A stretch of 52,053 nucleotides of DNA from Chryseobacterium gleum. GTDB taxonomy: Bacteria; Bacteroidota; Bacteroidia; Flavobacteriales_F; PHOS-HE28. The position numbers were made by a program, and so were the translations under genes. The DNA lies in contig CAMCAZ010000021.1 in the NCBI GenBank assembly GCA_945872795.1, forward strand, positions 1 to 52,053, in the 5' to 3' direction. The notes below the pieces were generated by a model. That model was not told the origin of the DNA, made no database searches, and was given only the letters and a program-made list of their open reading frames with translations. Below are positions 14,546 through 25,226 of this stretch, piece by piece (within the stretch, counting starts at the first letter, position 1; every line of letters starts with the position of its first letter).

Positions 14546-16087
14546 TTATTTCGCCACGGCCACGGACCGTTTCTCGCGGATCACGGTGATCTTCACCTGA
14601 CCGGGATAGGTCATTTCGTTCATGATGCGGTCGGCGATCTGCATGCTCAGCTCGTCGCTCTGGGCATCGGTGATGCGCTCGCTCTCCACCATCACGCGCA
14701 GCTCGCGGCCGGCCTGGATGGCGAAGGCCTTGGTGACCCCGCCGTAGCTCATGGCCAGGCTTTCGAGGTCCTTGAGGCGCTGGATGTAGGCTTCGGTGGC
14801 CTCGCGGCGTGCTCCGGGGCGTGCTCCGCTGATGGCGTCGCAGGCCTGCACGATCGGCGAGAGCAGCGTGGTCATCTCGATCTCGTCGTGGTGGGCACCG
14901 ATGGCGTTGCAGACATCGGGTTTCTCGCCGTACTTCTCGGCCAGCTTCATGCCCAGGATGGCGTGCGGCAGCTCGGGATCCTCGTCGGGCACCTTGCCGA
15001 TGTCGTGCAATAGGCCGGCGCGTTTCGCCACCTTGGGGTTGAGGCCCAGTTCGGCAGCCATGATGGCGCTGAGGTTGGCCACCTCGCGGCTGTGCTGGAG
15101 CAGGTTCTGTCCGTAGGAGCTGCGGTACTTCATGCGGCCCACCATGCGGATGAGCTCGTTGTGCAGCCCGTGGATGCCCAGATCGATGCAGGTGCGTTTG
15201 CCCACCTCCATGATCTCTTCCTCGAGGTGCTTCTTGGTCTTGGCGACCACTTCCTCGATGCGGGCGGGGTGGATCCGTCCGTCCTTCACCAGCTGGTGGA
15301 GGGACAGACGGGCGATCTCGCGGCGCACGGCATCGAAGCAGCTGAGGATGATGGCCCCGGGGGTGTCATCCACGATGATCTCCACCCCGGTCATTTCCTC
15401 CAGGGTGCGGATGTTGCGCCCTTCGCGACCGATGATGCGGCCCTTCACATCGTCGTTCTCGATGTGGAACACGCTCACGGAGTTCTCGATGGCGTGCTCG
15501 GTGGCCACCCGCTGGATGGTCTGGATGACGATACGCTTGGCCTCCTTGTTGGCGGTGAGCTTGGCCTCTTCCTGGGCGTCCTTGATGTGGGACATGGCTG
15601 CGGTACGGGCCTCGTCCTTGAGGCTTTCCACGAGCTGTTTGCGGGCCTCCTCGGCATTGAGCCCGCTGATGTTCTCCAACAGGTTCACCTGCTTGGCATG
15701 CATCTTCTCGGTCTCCTCGCGGCGGCGCTCCAGGCCTTCCACCTTCTGCTCCAGTTCGCCCTTGAGGCGGTCAACGTTCTTCTCCTTGGCGGCCAGTTCC
15801 TGCTGCTGGCGGCTCAGGGTCTGTTCACGCTGCTTGGCCTTTTCCTGGGCCTGTGCCACGGAACGTTCACGCTCGCGAACGTCCTTCTCGTGCTCCTCCT
15901 TCATCTGCAGGAACTTCTCCTTGGCCTGCAGGATCTTCTCCTTCTTGAGGGCTTCGGCCTCGGCCTCGGCCTCTTTGAGGATGCCCGATGAGCGCTTCTT
16001 CATCACACTGTTCAGGGTGACGAATACGGTGGCACCTCCGGCGACCAGGCCGCCCAGAAGTCCCACCATGATACTGATCATATCCAT
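14546..16087 (-). CDS. rny: Ribonuclease Y
   Basis: A 513-residue membrane-anchored endoribonuclease. The domains in order are an N-terminal transmembrane helix ([22 protein letters not shown]), a long charged coiled coil to about residue 200, a KH RNA-binding domain with [19 protein letters not shown], and an HD domain with [18 protein letters not shown] and AGLLHDIGK. The length is that of Bacillus RNase Y. It starts mRNA decay at the membrane. It lies 68 bp after zapA on the same strand, with the coiled-coil gene before that, so the three may be cotranscribed; this zapA-rny pairing is common in Bacteroidota. A terminator hairpin follows at 14493-14521. Confidence 0.97.
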   Translation of the reverse strand: MDMISIMVGLLGGLVAGGATVFVTLNSVMKKRSSGILKEAEAEAEALKKEKILQAKEKFLQMKEEHEKDVRERERSVAQAQEKAKQREQTLSRQQQELAAKEKNVDRLKGELEQKVEGLERRREETEKMHAKQVNLLENISGLNAEEARKQLVESLKDEARTAAMSHIKDAQEEAKLTANKEAKRIVIQTIQRVATEHAIENSVSVFHIENDDVKGRIIGREGRNIRTLEEMTGVEIIVDDTPGAIILSCFDAVRREIARLSLHQLVKDGRIHPARIEEVVAKTKKHLEEEIMEVGKRTCIDLGIHGLHNELIRMVGRMKYRSSYGQNLLQHSREVANLSAIMAAELGLNPKVAKRAGLLHDIGKVPDEDPELPHAILGMKLAEKYGEKPDVCNAIGAHHDEIEMTTLLSPIVQACDAISGARPGARREATEAYIQRLKDLESLAMSYGGVTKAFAIQAGRELRVMVESERITDAQSDELSMQIADRIMNEMTYPGQVKITVIREKRSVAVAK

Positions 16088-16155
16088 GTGTCTCGCTGTG
16101 TTTTAGCGGACCATGTGCTCCTCGTTGGGCCGGTGCCGGGGAAGAGGGAAGAACT

Positions 16156-16437
16156 TCAAGATGCGACCTCGGCGAGCATGCGTTCAATGGACGCCAGGGC
16201 CTCCTCGGCACCGGTATCCCCTGCGGGCGTAGCGCTGTTCAGTGCGCGCACGGTCACCTCCAGGGCGGCCATGGCCAACAGGTCCTGCTTGTCGGTCAAG
16301 GGGTATTGGGCCTTCAAGCGGGCAATGCTCTCGTTGATCTCATCCACGGCGCGGCGCACATTGATCTCCTCCGACGATCCGATCGTCAGGGGGTAGGCTC
16401 GGCCGGCCAGTTCTATGCGTATCGATCGATCTTCCAT
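16156..16437 (-). CDS. zapA: Cell division protein ZapA
   Basis: A 93-residue ZapA homologue. The N-terminus SIRIELAGRAYPLTIGSSEE forms the small beta domain, and INVRRAVDEINESIARLKAQYPLTDKQDLLAMAALEVTV forms the dimerising helix, with the KQDLLAMAAL core of the family. ZapA bundles FtsZ filaments at the division site in the cytoplasm. It is 6 bp after the coiled-coil gene and 68 bp before rny, all in one direction. The length matches the family. The assignment is firm. Confidence 0.93.
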   Translation of the reverse strand: MEDRSIRIELAGRAYPLTIGSSEEINVRRAVDEINESIARLKAQYPLTDKQDLLAMAALEVTVRALNSATPAGDTGAEEALASIERMLAEVAS

Positions 16438-16443
16438 GGGGTT

Positions 16444-16734
16444 TTATCGGGCTTCGCTGGGCGTCAGTAATGCCAGACAGCGGTCGATCTCATGGACCAG
16501 TTCATCGATGCGTTCCTTCTTTCCCGTGGCACCCGCGCCGCTTTCAGCAGCACGTGCTTTCCGGAGGACCCCGTTCTCCCGTTCAAGCTCAGTCACACGC
16601 GCCTTGAGCACCTCCACCGTCCGGCGGTGGTCGTTCGCTTCAGCCTCCAGTTCCGCCGCACGCTTCCGCAGGGTCTCCAGGTCCCCGATCAATCGGGCGA
16701 CCTGTTCCTGAACGAGGTGCAAACGGTCCTTCAC
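16444..16734 (-). CDS. Small coiled-coil protein upstream of zapA
   Basis: A 96-residue protein that is nearly all heptad repeat: LHLVQEQVARLIGDLETLRKRAAELEAEANDHRRTVEVLKARVTELERENGVL, then a short Ala/Gly linker and a conserved-looking end IDELVHEIDRCLALL. Bacteroidota commonly have such a gene before zapA. A role in division like ZapB is tempting but inferred from context only. No ATG fits the frame between a -7 element at 16777-16784 and the coiled coil, so the GTG at 16734 is proposed. An 11-codon frame from an ATG at 16766 ends in a TGA overlapping this GTG. The next gene, zapA, follows after 6 bp. Confidence 0.75.
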   Translation of the reverse strand: MKDRLHLVQEQVARLIGDLETLRKRAAELEAEANDHRRTVEVLKARVTELERENGVLRKARAAESGAGATGKKERIDELVHEIDRCLALLTPSEAR

Positions 16735-16766
16735 TGTGTTTCTGGCCTTTCCGGTCTCCCGTTCAT
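16731..16766 (-). other. Possible 11-codon upstream frame (MNGRPERPETQ)
   Basis: ATG at 16766, 10 nt after the -7 element, opens a frame whose TGA overlaps the GTG start of the coiled-coil gene (GTGA). It could couple translation or be chance. Confidence 0.25.
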
Positions 16767-16776
16767 GGTCCGGCAC

Positions 16777-16784
16777 CAAAGATA
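16777..16784 (-). promoter_or_regulatory. -7 promoter element of the coiled coil-zapA-rny cluster (TATCTTTG)
   Basis: Exact TAnnTTTG match on the minus strand, 42 nt before the GTG at 16734. No -33 element is obvious. The rest of the 214-bp divergent gap to 16949 shows nothing else I can name. Confidence 0.6.
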
Positions 16785-16948
16785 GCCGCGCCCTCCACTT
16801 TCGCACGCCCTTTGTTTGAACGCCTGCCTGTTGATGCGTTATCACCCCAAGCACTGGAACCACCACCCGCTGCGGACATAGCTTGCACCAACCTGCCAAA
16901 ATGAGCCAGAGCTGCCCTGCAACCGAACTTATTCCTTCGCTTCGATCA

Positions 16949-18664
16949 ATGCGACAATTAGCATTGTACACCAGCGCTTTATGCAGCAATACAATCCTTG
17001 CACAGCCCCCCACCAAGGCACCACGCTACATCCACCCCATGGACATCCCCCTGCAGCTGTCGGGGAACTTCATGGAGCCGCGGAACGACCATTTCCATTC
17101 GGGACTGGACATGCGCACCGAGGGCCGGGAGGGCATTCCGGTGAAGGCGGTGGCGAACGGCTACATCTCCCGCATCAAGATCAGCCCATGGGGCTTCGGC
17201 AAGGCCGTGTACATCCAGCACCCGGACGGCCACACCTCGGTCTACGGCCACCTGCAGCAGCTGAAGGGGCCTGTAGCCGACGCCTGCCTGAAGGCCCAGT
17301 ACAAGCGCCAGGACTTCAGCATCGACATCTATCCGGAGAAGGACGAGATCCCGGTGAAACAGGGGGATGTGATCGGCCTGAGCGGCAACACCGGGGGCAG
17401 CGCGGGCCCGCACCTTCACTTTGAGCTGCGACGGCCGGGTGACCAGCACGCCGTGGACCCGGAGACACTGGGCTATGAGCTGCCAGACCGCACACCCCCG
17501 GAGCTGATCGGGGTGCGGCTCTATCCCTTGACGGACAGTTCGCGCGTGGGACCCTACCCCGCCAAGGCCAAGGGCTTCGCCTCGCAGGGCGGCGCCGGGC
17601 GCTATGGCCTGAAGCCCGGCGAGGTGCCACAAGGCTATGGCACGGTGGGACTTGCGCTGCACGTCATCGACCACTACGATGGCAGTGGAGCCAAGTTCGG
17701 AGTGCGCCACATAGAACTCTTTGTGGACAGTGTGCCGGTCTTCTCCACCCACTTCGACCACGTCGACTTCGACCAGAACCGCTACTGCAACGCCCATATG
17801 GACTATGCGCTGTTCAAGGGACAGAAGCTGGACTACCACCGCTGCTACCGGCAACCCAACAACAAGTTGAAGATCTACGGCAAGGAAGAGGCGCAGGGGC
17901 GTATCGTGCTCGTTCCGGGGCGGGAACACCACGTGCGTTTTGTGGCCACGGATGCCAATGGGAACCGATCGGAGCTCACCTTCCTGCTGCGCGGGGCGAG
18001 TGCGGAAGAAGCTTCGAAGTGGCCCGACAATACCTTGGAAGGCAGCCTATTCCGTTACGATACCGAGAACATACTTCAAGAAGAGGGTGTGCAATTGACC
18101 CTTCCTGCGAACGCGTTGTACGACGATACATATGTGCGTTATGCCCGCAGGGCTGCACCGGCCAAGGCCATCGTCCCCTTGCACGTGCTGCACGACCCAC
18201 TGACCCCCATCCACAGCAGCAGTCCCCTGCGGATAGACCTTCCCGACCTGCCTGAGCCATTGCAGAGCAAGGCCCTGATCGTGCGGGTGGATGATGCGGG
18301 CAAGGTCTCGGCCATCGGAGGCACGGTGGCCGAGGGTTCCGTCACCGCCACCATCCGGGCCTTCGGGGCCTACACCCTGATGCTGGACACGTTGCCGCCT
18401 GTGATCACCAATGTGGACCTGCGCGCCGACATGACGGGCCGGAGCCGCTTCACGCTCAAGGTGGCCGACGGCCTGAGCGGGATCAGCAGCTGGCGCGGGA
18501 CCATCGATGGGCAATGGGTACTGCTGGAATACGAGCCCAAGAACAAGACCCTCATCCACACCTTCGACACGGTGAGCAAAGGCAGCGGCAAGCGCAGCTT
18601 CGTGCTGGAGGTGGTCGATGACCGCGGCAACTCGGCGCGCTTCGAACAGGCCTTCACCCACTAG
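16949..18664 (+). CDS. M23 family metallopeptidase (LytM domain), secreted
   Basis: A 571-residue exported protein. The signal peptide MRQLALYTSALCSNTILA is followed at once by a LytM/M23 domain (about 30-165): NDHFHSGLDMRT supplies the first His and Asp ligands, and SAGPHLHFELR the HxH pair. The remaining 400 residues are beta-rich modules (NKLKIYGKEEAQGRIVLVPGREHHVRFVATDANGN, then VDLRADMTGRSRFTLKVADGLSGI), a layout found in many Bacteroidota M23 proteins. Zn-dependent cleavage of peptidoglycan cross-bridges or regulation of such enzymes is the family role. All metal ligands appear intact. The ATG at 16949 is taken because it begins the signal peptide. It is divergent from the zapA cluster. 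Confidence 0.92.
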   Translation: MRQLALYTSALCSNTILAQPPTKAPRYIHPMDIPLQLSGNFMEPRNDHFHSGLDMRTEGREGIPVKAVANGYISRIKISPWGFGKAVYIQHPDGHTSVYGHLQQLKGPVADACLKAQYKRQDFSIDIYPEKDEIPVKQGDVIGLSGNTGGSAGPHLHFELRRPGDQHAVDPETLGYELPDRTPPELIGVRLYPLTDSSRVGPYPAKAKGFASQGGAGRYGLKPGEVPQGYGTVGLALHVIDHYDGSGAKFGVRHIELFVDSVPVFSTHFDHVDFDQNRYCNAHMDYALFKGQKLDYHRCYRQPNNKLKIYGKEEAQGRIVLVPGREHHVRFVATDANGNRSELTFLLRGASAEEASKWPDNTLEGSLFRYDTENILQEEGVQLTLPANALYDDTYVRYARRAAPAKAIVPLHVLHDPLTPIHSSSPLRIDLPDLPEPLQSKALIVRVDDAGKVSAIGGTVAEGSVTATIRAFGAYTLMLDTLPPVITNVDLRADMTGRSRFTLKVADGLSGISSWRGTIDGQWVLLEYEPKNKTLIHTFDTVSKGSGKRSFVLEVVDDRGNSARFEQAFTH

Positions 18665-18704
18665 CCGCCATACGAAGGCCACCTCACCCGCCGTTCAACG
18701 GAAC

Positions 18705-19370
18705 ATGAAGAGCGTCGCCCTCCTCTCCCTTGCCCTCGTCCTTGGATGGCCAGGGCCGGCATCCCCTTCCGCCAAAGGGCAGATCGCCACCCCGTCGACC
18801 AAGGACTCCGTGGTGAAGGACGTGCTGCGGGAAGGTGACATCCTTTTCCAGGCTACCGGCGGTCGACAGGGAGATGCCATCGCGCTGGCCACCCATAGCC
18901 GATGGACCCACGTGGGCATGGCCTTCCGGGAGAACGGCCGCTGGATGGTGGTGGAGGCGGTGGGCCCTGTGAAGATCACCCCACTGCAGGAATGGATCGA
19001 CCACGGCGATGGTGAATACGCGGTGAAGCGCCTGACACGCGACACCCCTGACCTCGACCCTGCCGAACGCAAGCGGCTGATGGAGGCCACACGGCGCTTC
19101 ATGGGACTGCCCTACGACCTGGCCTTCGAATGGAGCGATGAGCGGATCTACTGCTCCGAGCTGGTGTGGAAAGTCTATGCGGAAGCGCTCGGCATCCGGC
19201 TGTGCGAGCCCCGGCCCTTGCGGGACCATGACCTGGACAGCAAGTTGGTCCAGGCACTGATGAAGGAGCGCTACGGGGCCGCCCCGCCGCTCGACGAACC
19301 GATGGTGGCGCCCTCCGCCCTCTTCGACTGTCCGCTGCTCCTGACCGTGCAGCTATCCCCACGGCCATAG
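18705..19370 (+). CDS. YiiX/YebB-like permuted NlpC/P60 hydrolase, secreted
   Basis: A 221-residue protein with signal peptide MKSVALLSLALVLGWPGPASP. The mature part is the permuted papain fold of the YiiX/YebB_NlpC group: GDILFQATGGRQGDAIALATHSRWTHVGM with the catalytic His69, VVEAVGPVKITPLQEW with the third polar residue region, and RIYCSELVWKVY with Cys150. Order His then Cys is the mark of this permuted group, whose members act on lipids or cell-wall peptides. It follows the M23 gene by 40 bp on the same strand, which suggests a shared envelope role. The ATG at 18705 starts the signal peptide; the earlier in-frame ATG at 18618 lies inside the M23 gene. Confidence 0.85.
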   Translation: MKSVALLSLALVLGWPGPASPSAKGQIATPSTKDSVVKDVLREGDILFQATGGRQGDAIALATHSRWTHVGMAFRENGRWMVVEAVGPVKITPLQEWIDHGDGEYAVKRLTRDTPDLDPAERKRLMEATRRFMGLPYDLAFEWSDERIYCSELVWKVYAEALGIRLCEPRPLRDHDLDSKLVQALMKERYGAAPPLDEPMVAPSALFDCPLLLTVQLSPRP

Positions 19371-19409
19371 CCATTGGTGATGATCGGTCGCTGTCCGTGC
19401 GCCGATCCG

Positions 19410-19417
19410 TAGCATTG
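19410..19417 (+). promoter_or_regulatory. Weak -7-like element (TAGCATTG)
   Basis: TAGCATTG has one mismatch to TAnnTTTG and ends 12 nt before the ATG at 19430. Confidence 0.3.
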
Positions 19418-19429
19418 CATTCCATCCCG

Positions 19430-20260
19430 ATGCAACGCGCTGCCGTGCTCAAGCACTACGCCCCCTGGTCCCTCGCCCTGCTGTTGTGCGTGAGCGCTTG
19501 CACGACGCCCGGGCCGGGCGGCATCTCGGTCATCGGCCATGGTGGGCTGGGCTCCGGCGGGCGCCACCCGATGAACAGCGCAGAGGCACTGATGGGCGGC
19601 CTAGCGCTGGGCATCGACGGTGTGGAGATGGATGTGCAGCTCAGCGCCGATACCGTGCTGGTGGCCTTTCATACCCAGTTACTGGAGGAACTGACATCCT
19701 GCAGCGGGCTGGTGAATGCGAGCAGCTGGACGCAGCTCCGGGCCTGCCCCAACAGCCACGAAGGCGACCGGCCCTACCCGCTGGTCCGGCTGGACAGCTT
19801 GTTGTTGGGCGCTGCGACCGAACACCCGGAGGCGGGGTTCACGCTGGACATCAAGCTCTTCGCGACCGGCGATTGGTGGGGCTACCTGGAGACCTTCAGC
19901 GATGCCTTGGTGCGCCTGCATGCCCAGCCCAACCTGCGTGGGCGGTTGATCGTGGAGTGCCAGGTGGATGAGTTCCTGAAGCTCCTGCACCGCAAGGACC
20001 CGGCCCTGCCGCTCTTCCTCTACGCCACCGATGCCGCGGACGGCATGGCCCGGGCGAAGGACATCGGCTGTGCCGGGATCACCATGGACAATGGGCGCAT
20101 GACGGCCGAACAGGTGACCCTCGCCCAAGATCAGGGCCTTCAGGTGGCCCTCTTCGGAGTGGGGGGATGGTGGAGCCACCGGCAGGCCATCGGCAAGCGG
20201 CCGGACCGCTTGCAGACCGACGCCCCCGAGGACCTGGCACCAGCCGACGAACAGCGGTGA
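19430..20260 (+). CDS. Glycerophosphodiester phosphodiesterase family lipoprotein
   Basis: A 276-residue TIM-barrel enzyme with a lipoprotein signal ending LLLCVSAC (Cys24). The GDPD signature is present: VIGHGGLGSGGRHPMNSAEAL with the first catalytic His37, GIDGVEMDVQLSADTVLVAFH with the Glu and Asp metal ligands and the second His. Then FTLDIKLF and GITMDNGRMTAEQV follow. The family cleaves glycerophosphodiesters to glycerol-3-phosphate and an alcohol. A lipid anchor places it in the periplasm or outer membrane. The ATG at 19430 is preferred to 19397 because it begins the signal and follows a -7-like element. Confidence 0.9.
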   Translation: MQRAAVLKHYAPWSLALLLCVSACTTPGPGGISVIGHGGLGSGGRHPMNSAEALMGGLALGIDGVEMDVQLSADTVLVAFHTQLLEELTSCSGLVNASSWTQLRACPNSHEGDRPYPLVRLDSLLLGAATEHPEAGFTLDIKLFATGDWWGYLETFSDALVRLHAQPNLRGRLIVECQVDEFLKLLHRKDPALPLFLYATDAADGMARAKDIGCAGITMDNGRMTAEQVTLAQDQGLQVALFGVGGWWSHRQAIGKRPDRLQTDAPEDLAPADEQR

Positions 20261-20366
20261 TCCTGAGCACCGAACCGTACCTGGACCATCAGTGAGTTGC
20301 AGTCCATCAAGATCCTGAAGCGAAGAACGCCGCCGCTGGACTCGGCTGATCCACGGCCCCCACCCG

Positions 20367-20374
20367 TACCTTTG
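20367..20374 (+). promoter_or_regulatory. -7 promoter element upstream of desaturase (TACCTTTG)
   Basis: Exact TAnnTTTG match but 142 nt before the ATG at 20517, which would give a long leader. In the leader, CCGCC and GGCGG (around 20438-20457) can pair, and a 17-codon frame from 20485 runs across the desaturase start. Confidence 0.5.
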
Positions 20375-20484
20375 TACTGTCCGCGTTCGGCGTGGTCTTC
20401 CCGATCAAGCTTCTCCCCTCTCGGCCCCGGCTTTCCGCCCTGTCGAGCGGCGGGAGCGCACAAGCCCGGAGGTCCAAGCGTTCG

Positions 20485-20538
20485 ATGGAGGAGAGAGTAG
20501 AGCCCCAGCCCCCCACATGCAGCAGAAAGGTCACCTGA
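20485..20538 (+). other. Possible 17-codon upstream frame across the desaturase start
   Basis: ATG at 20485 followed by a GGAGGAGAG purine run opens a frame (MEERVEPQPPTCSRKVT) ending in TGA at 20536, 22 nt inside the desaturase gene in another frame. Translation is unproven. Confidence 0.2.
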
Positions 20539-21623
20539 AGTTCGTCCCCCGGGACAAGAGCGCCTTCTACCCCACCCTGAAAGCCCGGGTGGACCAGTAC
20601 TTCAAGGAACAGGGCCTGAGCAGGCATGCCAACACCCAGTTGGTGTTGAAGGCCGTGGTCCTCATCGCGCTGTATACCCTACCCTTTGCGGCGCTACTGA
20701 TCCTGCAACCCGGCTACGGCTGGGCGCTCGGCCTATGGTTCCTGATGGGACTGGGATTGGCCGGCATCGGCATGAGCGTGATGCACGATGCCAACCACGG
20801 TGCCTTCTCCTCTGACCAGCGGGTGAACTGGCTGATGGGCCACACCCTGAACCTCTGCGGAGGCAGCACCCAGAACTGGAAGTTGCAGCATAACATCCTG
20901 CACCACACCTACACGAACGTCACTCACATGGACGAGGACATCGAGGACCGCCTGGTGCTGAAGTTCTCACCCCACACCCCGGTGAAGTGGTTCCATCGTT
21001 TCCAATGGCTGTATGCCACGCTGTTCTACGGCCTGCTCACGCTGTACTGGGTGGTGGCCAAGGATTTCGTACAGTTCGCGCAGTTCACCCGCAACGGGGT
21101 GAACGCAGGCAACAAGGCCCAACACCGGAACTTCCTCTGGCGCCTGGTGGCGATGAAGACGACCTATTTCGCGGTGATCCTCGTACTGCCCATCGTCCTA
21201 GGCATCTCCTGGTGGCAGGTGCTCACGGGCTTCCTGGTGATGCACTTCGTGGCGGGCCTGATCCTTACGCTGGTGTTCCAATTGGCACACTCGGTGGAAG
21301 GCACCACGCATCCCCTGCCCGATACCGATGGTGTGATCGCGAACGACTGGGCCATCCACCAACTGGAGACCACGGTGAACTTCAGCCCGAACAACCCCTG
21401 GCTGAGCTGGTATGTGGGCGGGCTGAACTACCAGGTGGAGCACCACCTGTTCTCGCGCGTGGCCCATGTGCACTACCCGGCCTTGTCGCCGATCGTGAAA
21501 TGCACGGCCGAGGAGTTCGGCCTGACCTACCAAGTGAACCCAACCCTCTGGAGCGCGCTGCGTTCGCACTACAGCCTGCTACGCACAGTGGGCCTGCCCG
21601 ATATGAACGAGGCGATCGGCTGA
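20517..21623 (+). CDS. Membrane fatty-acid desaturase (acyl-CoA/acyl-lipid type)
   Basis: A 368-residue integral membrane di-iron desaturase. The three histidine boxes are HDANH (90-94), HNILHH (125-130) and QVEHH (about 306-310). Gln in place of the first His of box 3 is typical of front-end desaturases and linoleoyl-CoA-like desaturases. Four transmembrane segments lie around 45-85 and 205-250. There is no cytochrome b5 domain, so the electron donor must be separate. It adds a double bond to acyl chains at the membrane and would adjust fluidity. Its promoter appears to be at 20367, giving an unusually long 5' leader. It is monocistronic and convergent with the LysM gene. Confidence 0.92.
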   Translation: MQQKGHLKFVPRDKSAFYPTLKARVDQYFKEQGLSRHANTQLVLKAVVLIALYTLPFAALLILQPGYGWALGLWFLMGLGLAGIGMSVMHDANHGAFSSDQRVNWLMGHTLNLCGGSTQNWKLQHNILHHTYTNVTHMDEDIEDRLVLKFSPHTPVKWFHRFQWLYATLFYGLLTLYWVVAKDFVQFAQFTRNGVNAGNKAQHRNFLWRLVAMKTTYFAVILVLPIVLGISWWQVLTGFLVMHFVAGLILTLVFQLAHSVEGTTHPLPDTDGVIANDWAIHQLETTVNFSPNNPWLSWYVGGLNYQVEHHLFSRVAHVHYPALSPIVKCTAEEFGLTYQVNPTLWSALRSHYSLLRTVGLPDMNEAIG

Positions 21624-21627
21624 GCAC

Positions 21628-23396
21628 TTATGGCGCCTTCACAAGCTGTAGGTCCTTCTGCAGGAGCATGACCGCGTACTCATTGCGGTAACCGTTCTCG
21701 GGACCGGTGCGGGCCATGCGAAAACCCATGTGCAACGGCGCTTCGGCGACCTGGTCCAGGCGCGTGCTCAGTTCACCCGAGCCTTCCATCAGGGCCCTGA
21801 GGTAGTGGTAGGTGACATCATAGCCCAGGTAGGCGTATTCGTCCACATCGGTATGGAACCGTTCCTGGAACCCGCGAATGAAAGCCTTGTTGCGGGCATC
21901 CGCGGGATCTGCGAAGGAAGCCGCAGCGAAGTGGAAGCCCAGCACATCCAGGTCCGACACTGCGATGGATTCCAGGCCCAGCCAGGCCTCGGTGCCCACC
22001 AGCGCGATGGAGAACTTGCCGGACAGGGGCTTCAGCTTGCCCACCAGGCTGGTCACGAACTCCACATCCTCACAGGAGGTCACAATGACGTTGAGGCGCT
22101 TGGCGTCGAGCTTTGAGATCAGGTCGGAGATGTCGCGGCGACCGGGGCGCGCGACCAGCACGGTATCGCGGTAGCGCGCGGAGACGGTGCCCAGAGATGC
22201 GTTCAAAGCGCGGCCCATCTGCTCCTGTCCGTCCTTGTCCGCAGCGATATCGGGTCGCAGATGGATGATGTTCTCCCGCGCATGGCGTTGAGCCACGTAT
22301 CGGGCGGCATGCTTGAGCAGGTCGGAACGTGTGGGCGCCACCTTGCTCACGTTGGGCATGCCCAGGATCACCTTGTTGGTCTGGGGCACGGGGCACACGA
22401 TGTGGGCCCTGGTATTGGCCCGGGCCAGCTGTTCGATCGCCGAGCGGTGGAAGGGACCGATGAAAAGCTCCACGTCCTGCAGCTCGGGCCGTTTGAGCAC
22501 GGGGCCCCACACGGCCGGTGACTCTCCGGTATCCATCACCTCCACATCCGCTTGAAGACCACGGGCACGAAGCGAATCGAGGGCCATCAGCGCACCGCCG
22601 TAGAACTGGGCAGCGATGCGGGTGGCCTCATGGAACTGCGGATCATTGGCGCTGGCCGCGAGGGCACTGTCATTGCGGGACACAGAGAAGGGCAGCAGGA
22701 AGGCCACCTGGTGCCGCTCTGAGATGCGGGGCGTTTCGACCACCACCGGCGGCGGGGCAAGCATTCCGGGTTTCGCCGGGACCCGCAGGACCATGCCCGT
22801 CCTCAGGCCTTCCGGTAATCCGTCGTTGGCGCGCTGGATGGCTTCGGGCGTGGTGCCGTAGCGCTGGCCCAAGCTGAACAGGGTCTCCCCCTGCTGCACC
22901 GTGTGTTCGATGATGTTCAGCGCTTCGGCCGGGCGCACGGTCAGCGCCTGCTGGCCCTGGGCCTCCGACACGGGGATCTGCAGCACCATGCCCTCCTGCA
23001 GGCCTTGCTGCGCCTGGGGGTTGGCCGCCAGCAGGGCATTGATGTCCAGCGCGTAATTCCGGGCGATGCCGTACAGCGTCTCTTTCTTCTGTACGGTATG
23101 CTGCAGACCGCCAGTGGCGCTGAGCACGGGTGCCGAGCGGGCCTCTTTCTTTTGCACGGCATCCAGCGGGATCAGCAGTTCGTCCCCGATGCTTAGGCCG
23201 TCCTGCGCTCCGGGATTTGCCTCCAACAGTGCATCCACCGGCACGGCATTGGCGCGGGCGATGGCGAAGAGCGTCTGGCCGGCCTCCACGCGATGAACGG
23301 TGAACTTCCGACCGTTGACGGTGCGCTGTTCCTGAGCCCACAGCAGAGGCAGGAGCAACAGATGCAGGGTCAGGACCAGGAGCGTACGATGCACGT

Positions 23397-23400
<4 letters not shown>
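21628..23400 (-). CDS. LysM domains plus periplasmic-binding-protein-like (PBP1) domain, secreted
   Basis: A 590-residue exported protein. After the signal peptide ([22 protein letters not shown]) come three LysM peptidoglycan-binding repeats, beginning [16 protein letters not shown] (about 33), [13 protein letters not shown] (about 98) and [13 protein letters not shown] (about 168). Residues about 225-590 form a PBP1-type two-lobed domain, with [40 protein letters not shown] and [20 protein letters not shown]. This LysM-PBP1 layout is a common Bacteroidota envelope protein with no settled function. Its ATG overlaps the guaA stop by 4 bp, so the genes are translationally coupled. Confidence 0.85.
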
Positions 23401-24929
<1,529 letters not shown>

Positions 24930-24964
24930 GGGGAAGGGCCGGCGGATTGGATCCGGCTTGCCTG

Positions 24965-24972
24965 CAAAAGTA
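24965..24972 (-). promoter_or_regulatory. -7 promoter element of guaA (TACTTTTG)
   Basis: Exact TAnnTTTG on the minus strand, 35 nt before the proposed GTG at 24929. It lies downstream of the ATG at 25016 and so decides the start. The rest of the 297-bp divergent gap to 25227 holds a GGGGATCCCC palindrome (25177-25186) and no gene. Confidence 0.65.
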
Positions 24973-25195
24973 GCCGGAAGGTCCGGAGCGGGAGGCCAGC
25001 GGAAGTGATCGTGCATGGATCGTGGATAAGTGATCAGGCACCGGGCGATCCAGAGCGGCCGTTCAAGCGTCTTCCATCCAAGGGCCGCCGCGCGGAAGGC
25101 TTGGGAAAGCTTCTTAACTTGCGGGGGTCCGAACGAAGCGTGTGGATGGCCGCAAGGATTAACGATCCGTTCATATGGGGGATCCCCGATCGTAC

Positions 25196-25203
25196 GACCT
25201 TTG
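25196..25203 (+). promoter_or_regulatory. Possible -7 element of the giant secreted protein gene (GACCTTTG)
   Basis: GACCTTTG, the same octamer as at 6634, ends 23 nt before the ATG at 25227. Confidence 0.4.
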
Positions 25204-25226
25204 TGGCCGGTACGAAGGCCGCTTCC

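Noticed and set aside
16088-16155. 6S RNA next to zapA
   Set aside because: The gap is only 68 bp, too short for 6S RNA, and shows no long bulged hairpin.
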